Shown: positions 5,678-5,883 of the stretch, piece after piece
How the letters are laid out: the number at the start of each line of letters is the position of its first letter
Numbering within the stretch: position 1 is the stretch's first letter
NCBI GenBank assembly: GCA_031284195.1
Contig: JAITAI010000306.1
Location: 1 to 5,883, forward strand
Reading direction: 5' to 3'
Length of the DNA stretch: 5,883 nucleotides
From: Treponema sp.
GTDB taxonomy: Bacteria > Spirochaetota > Spirochaetia > Treponematales > Breznakiellaceae
Program-made: the position numbers and the translations under genes
The notes under the pieces: generated by a model
The model's database searches: none
What the model saw: the letters and a program-made list of their open reading frames with translations, nothing else
What the model was told of the DNA's origin: nothing

Positions 5678-5870
5678 TATACTTCAGAGGAAGAGAGGTG
5701 TAAGTCCTCCGCTATCCCGTAACTGTGACCGGGTATTTGCCGCCAGGTGAACCGGTTCCGCCACACGGCCACTGACCCATTGGTTGGGAAGGCCGGCGGA
5801 ACCCACGGGCCTGTCAAAGCGTTGCTTTGCAGGCTCAACCCGCAAGCCAGGAGACTTTGGTATAGAAGAC
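5678..5870 (+). promoter_or_regulatory. cobalamin (B12) riboswitch
   Basis: The aptamer binds adenosylcobalamin or a related corrinoid and normally turns off the downstream gene when B12 is plentiful. P1 is TATAC (5678-5682) with GTATA (5860-5864). The conserved segment GGTGTAAGTCCTCC is at 5697-5710. CCCG/CGGG (5716-5719/5730-5733) closes a loop with the conserved ACTGTGA. A 9-bp stem GGTTCCGCC/GGCGGAACC (5754-5762/5795-5803) carries the conserved GCCACTG (5768-5774) and GGGAAGGC (5786-5793). An accessory hairpin (5809-5834) has 11 pairs and one bulged T. The B12 box GCAAGCCAGGAGAC is at 5842-5855. The controlled gene lies past the right edge; B12 uptake, corrinoid synthesis or a B12-independent isozyme are usual targets. 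Confidence 0.95.
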
Positions 5871-5883
5871 CCTGTAATAGGGC
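5865..5883 (+). promoter_or_regulatory. start of riboswitch expression platform, cut by window edge
   Basis: A small hairpin CCCT-GTAAT-AGGG (5870-5882) follows the aptamer directly. It may belong to the expression platform or to the distal stem that contacts loop L5. The window ends before a terminator, ribosome binding site or start codon can be seen, so the mode of control cannot be judged. Confidence 0.35.

Noticed and set aside
5587..5838. 83-codon minus-strand frame
   Set aside because: It lies antisense to the B12 riboswitch and its promoter; conserved RNA elements fully explain the sequence and no ribosome binding site or recognisable domain supports a protein.
1..5883. CRISPR array, insertion sequence, tRNA or rRNA gene
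   Set aside because: I saw no regularly spaced repeats, terminal inverted repeats with a transposase, or tRNA/rRNA signatures on either strand.

Overview
The window looks like spirochaete DNA, most likely from a Treponema or a close relative such as the termite-gut treponemes. The main reason is a complete class I lysyl-tRNA synthetase, an archaeal-type enzyme that among bacteria is typical of spirochaetes and a few other groups. The moderate GC content and strong GGAG-type ribosome binding sites fit. The genus is an inference from family knowledge, not a database match.

Layout from left to right. Positions 46-2997 (minus) hold one large gene of 983 codons. Its protein has an unusual N-terminal domain, an acidic linker, a degenerate P-loop ATPase module of STAND/AAA type and a long TPR-like helical C-terminal half; I do not recognise a named family. 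Positions 2998-3318 are a divergent regulatory region rich in dyads. Positions 3319-3837 (plus) encode MoaC, a molybdenum cofactor biosynthesis enzyme, with no other moa gene beside it. Positions 3834-5420 (minus) encode class I LysRS; moaC and lysS converge and their stop codons overlap. Positions 5421-5640 are intergenic, with a good lysS promoter, a possible very small ORF and two dyads. Positions 5641-5883 carry a sigma70-type promoter and a well-formed cobalamin (B12) riboswitch on the plus strand; its expression platform and target gene lie beyond the right edge.

The genes do not form one operon: lysS is housekeeping, moaC serves Moco synthesis, the large ATPase/TPR protein looks regulatory or scaffold-like, and the riboswitch opens a separate B12-controlled unit to the right. 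The least explained and most interesting part is the moaC leader. A 10-bp helix could hide the moaC Shine-Dalgarno, at least two competing helices would free it, a 14-codon ORF runs through the anti-Shine-Dalgarno strand, and a 9-bp inverted repeat overlaps the predicted -35 box. It may be an undescribed cis-regulatory element, but all structures were found by eye and none has been folded or compared with homologues.
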